Part shown: positions 62,590 to 64,000 of the stretch, one piece after another
Numbering within the stretch: the stretch's first letter is position 1
How the letters are laid out: every line of letters begins with the position of its first letter
Assembly: GCF_018831085.1 (NCBI RefSeq)
Contig: NZ_JAGPNM010000001.1
Span: forward strand, 310,001-374,000
Length of the DNA: 64,000 nucleotides
Direction: 5' to 3'
DNA from: Rheinheimera oceanensis
GTDB taxonomy: Bacteria; Pseudomonadota; Gammaproteobacteria; Enterobacterales; Alteromonadaceae
Position numbers and translations under genes: made by a program
The notes under the pieces: generated by a model
Seen by the model: the letters and a program-made list of their open reading frames with translations, nothing else
Databases searched by the model: none
What the model was told of the DNA's origin: nothing

Positions 62590-64000
62590 TCACTGGTTTG
62601 TCAGCTCACGCCAGGAAACCCTGCCCTGTAAAAAGCCGGGAGCTACATTAACATCCGCAATCCGGGTATCAGCCAAACCCGTTATCAGGCTGGCGGTGCC
62701 ATCGTTGTTATCAAACACAACAGGCTCGCTGGGCATACCATCAAACCGCATGCCTGACACAGGTGTATTAACACCGTTAACACTCAATCCATCGTCACCG
62801 TCAATGTCGCCATCACCATTACGGTCAAAAAACATATAGTTAAGCCTGCTACCGGTGTAAGGGCTTACCGCCATAACCCAGCCACTGCCCTGTGGGTTAC
62901 AATCATTATCACCAGGCGCTATTGTATTTACAATCAAGCTGTTACCTACAACTTGCGGCCTGTTGACAATACGCTCCCGTGCGTCACTCAGGTCAATATA
63001 CCAGCCCCGTGTTCCGGCCATATCATGTGGCTCGCCGGGTTCTACCACACGTGCGTTATCCTGCTGCGCAATAATGTCGCGCTGCTTCAACTCAGAGCGG
63101 TTATTGATCACTCTACCGTCACGGATACCGTACCAGGTGTTTGCATCACTGCGTAACGGATCTTCGCCGGCCAGCATTTTACCGGTACCAAAAAATATCC
63201 ATAAATAGCCTGTTGTAGGCTCTGAAGATAACGATACCCCACCGGTAACCGGCTGTGGGTTGCCGTTATGATCTACGGCCGTAAACAAGGGGGCGCCGTT
63301 GTATGCTACATTCCACATAGCCGGGTTATCTGAAGATAAATCGAATTTCCATATATTGCCGAGAATATCACCGGCAAAGAACCAGTCCATATTCCCATCA
63401 CCGTTTTGGTCCCAACCTTCAACCTGCCCAAGACCATTGGGCACACCACTGTTTGCTTCAAGCTGTTTAAGCACATTACCGTTTTCAAGATCAATAACCA
63501 GCAAGCCGGCTTTATTACTGCTGTTGTTATAACCGTAACCGGCTATTGCTGCCCATTTGCCGTTATTAAGCCGGGCAATAACGGGCTTGTTAGTGGTAAT
63601 ACCTAACTCAGGATAGCGTTTATCCCATAGTACTTTATCACTTACCAAAGCCTGCGGGCTGGACACATCAATTGCAAATAAGCTGTCTCCGCCACGACCA
63701 AGAGAGCCCAGCAAAATTGAGCGCCAGCTACCATTAATGTAAGCATCAAATACTACTGATGAGCCATCAACATAGTACTTATGCTGATAATCTATACTGG
63801 CAAAAGCAGCTAAGTCTGCACTTTCAGTCAGCATTTGCCTTGGCACATAAGCCATAATTTCAGTGCCGTTATTACCATTAAAAGCATGCAACATACCGTC
63901 GTTAGCACCAACATAAACAACCGGTGTCCTGTTGTTATTGGCAATAAGGAAAGCTCTGTAGCTACTTGCGCCATCCCAGTTATAACGCTGATAGTTACGA
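62590..64000 (-). CDS. pilY1: Type IV pilus tip adhesin/biogenesis factor PilY1, C-terminal part
   Basis: The gene enters from beyond the right edge; about 470 codons are visible. The segment [40 protein letters not shown] and the following [15 protein letters not shown] match the C-terminal beta-propeller of PilY1 with its calcium-binding loop. The apparent ATG at 63894 is internal, since the coding frame continues to the window edge. PilY1 is exported and placed with the minor pilins at the pilus tip; the N-terminal part is outside the window. Confidence 0.93.
   Translation of the reverse strand, partial: RNYQRYNWDGASSYRAFLIANNNRTPVVYVGANDGMLHAFNGNNGTEIMAYVPRQMLTESADLAAFASIDYQHKYYVDGSSVVFDAYINGSWRSILLGSLGRGGDSLFAIDVSSPQALVSDKVLWDKRYPELGITTNKPVIARLNNGKWAAIAGYGYNNSSNKAGLLVIDLENGNVLKQLEANSGVPNGLGQVEGWDQNGDGNMDWFFAGDILGNIWKFDLSSDNPAMWNVAYNGAPLFTAVDHNGNPQPVTGGVSLSSEPTTGYLWIFFGTGKMLAGEDPLRSDANTWYGIRDGRVINNRSELKQRDIIAQQDNARVVEPGEPHDMAGTRGWYIDLSDARERIVNRPQVVGNSLIVNTIAPGDNDCNPQGSGWVMAVSPYTGSRLNYMFFDRNGDGDIDGDDGLSVNGVNTPVSGMRFDGMPSEPVVFDNNDGTASLITGLADTRIADVNVAPGFLQGRVSWRELTNQ

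Overview
The window is a contiguous piece of a gammaproteobacterial chromosome of about 50% GC. The smpB-ssrA, nadK/recN/bamE and hrcA-grpE neighbourhoods, the tmRNA tag (ANDETYAIAA plus the alanine from the charged tmRNA) and a marine-type pectin locus all suggest an Alteromonadales/Chromatiaceae-like bacterium of the Rheinheimera/Alishewanella kind. The genus is an inference; no 16S rRNA gene is present.

Layout. 1-3.8 kb: dnaJ (cut by the left edge) and dnaK behind a sigma-32 promoter, with luxS divergent. 4-7.2 kb: a FAD/Fe-S oxidoreductase of the D-lactate dehydrogenase type and a VOC protein. 7.2-33.9 kb: a pectin utilisation island. It holds a fused PL10-PL1 pectate lyase, a GapN-like dehydrogenase, kdgK, eda, a UxuB-type reductase, uxaC, uxaA, a GH28 polygalacturonase, LacI- and IclR-type regulators, a TRAP transporter, kduI, kduD, a TonB-dependent receptor, a DUF4861-GH105 lipoprotein, a CE8 pectin esterase and a CE12 acetylesterase. 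34-40.7 kb: a conserved core block of hrcA-grpE, nadK, recN (tandem LexA boxes), bamE, rnfH-ratA, smpB and tmRNA. 41-54 kb: a DUF748-like protein, MlaA with an RND/MMPL protein, ohr/ohrR, an exosortase-type acyltransferase, a YdjM-like protein, DUF1543, a double-receiver diguanylate cyclase and a GAF histidine kinase. 52.6-55.8 kb: a zinc-uptake-like group (FtsX-type permease, ATPase, DUF3299, His-rich ZrgA) with a Zur-like box. 56-58.2 kb: an M28 peptidase, glnB and nadE. 58.3-64 kb: type IV pilus minor pilins, with part of pilY1 at the right edge.

How the pectin genes fit together: secreted or periplasmic enzymes de-esterify and cut pectin, the TonB receptor and TRAP system import the products, KduI/KduD and UxaC/reductase/UxaA converge on 2-keto-3-deoxygluconate, KdgK and Eda make pyruvate and glyceraldehyde-3-phosphate, and the GapN-like enzyme may oxidise the latter. 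A 16-bp palindrome, TTGCCACCGGTGGCAA, occurs as two pairs (each pair 33 bp centre to centre) plus one single site, before the polygalacturonase, the TonB receptor and uxaA. It is the likely operator of the LacI-type regulator.

Most notable: (1) six intergenic structured repeats, all inside the 30-kb island interval, each with two hairpins whose stems covary while all twelve loops keep ANGGA, the CsrA/RsmA recognition core; (2) the island separates hrcA-grpE from dnaK-dnaJ, which are adjacent in many relatives; (3) a consensus sigma-32 promoter in front of ssrA; (4) a second minor-pilin set whose pilY1 position holds a 357-residue PilY1-like mini-protein.
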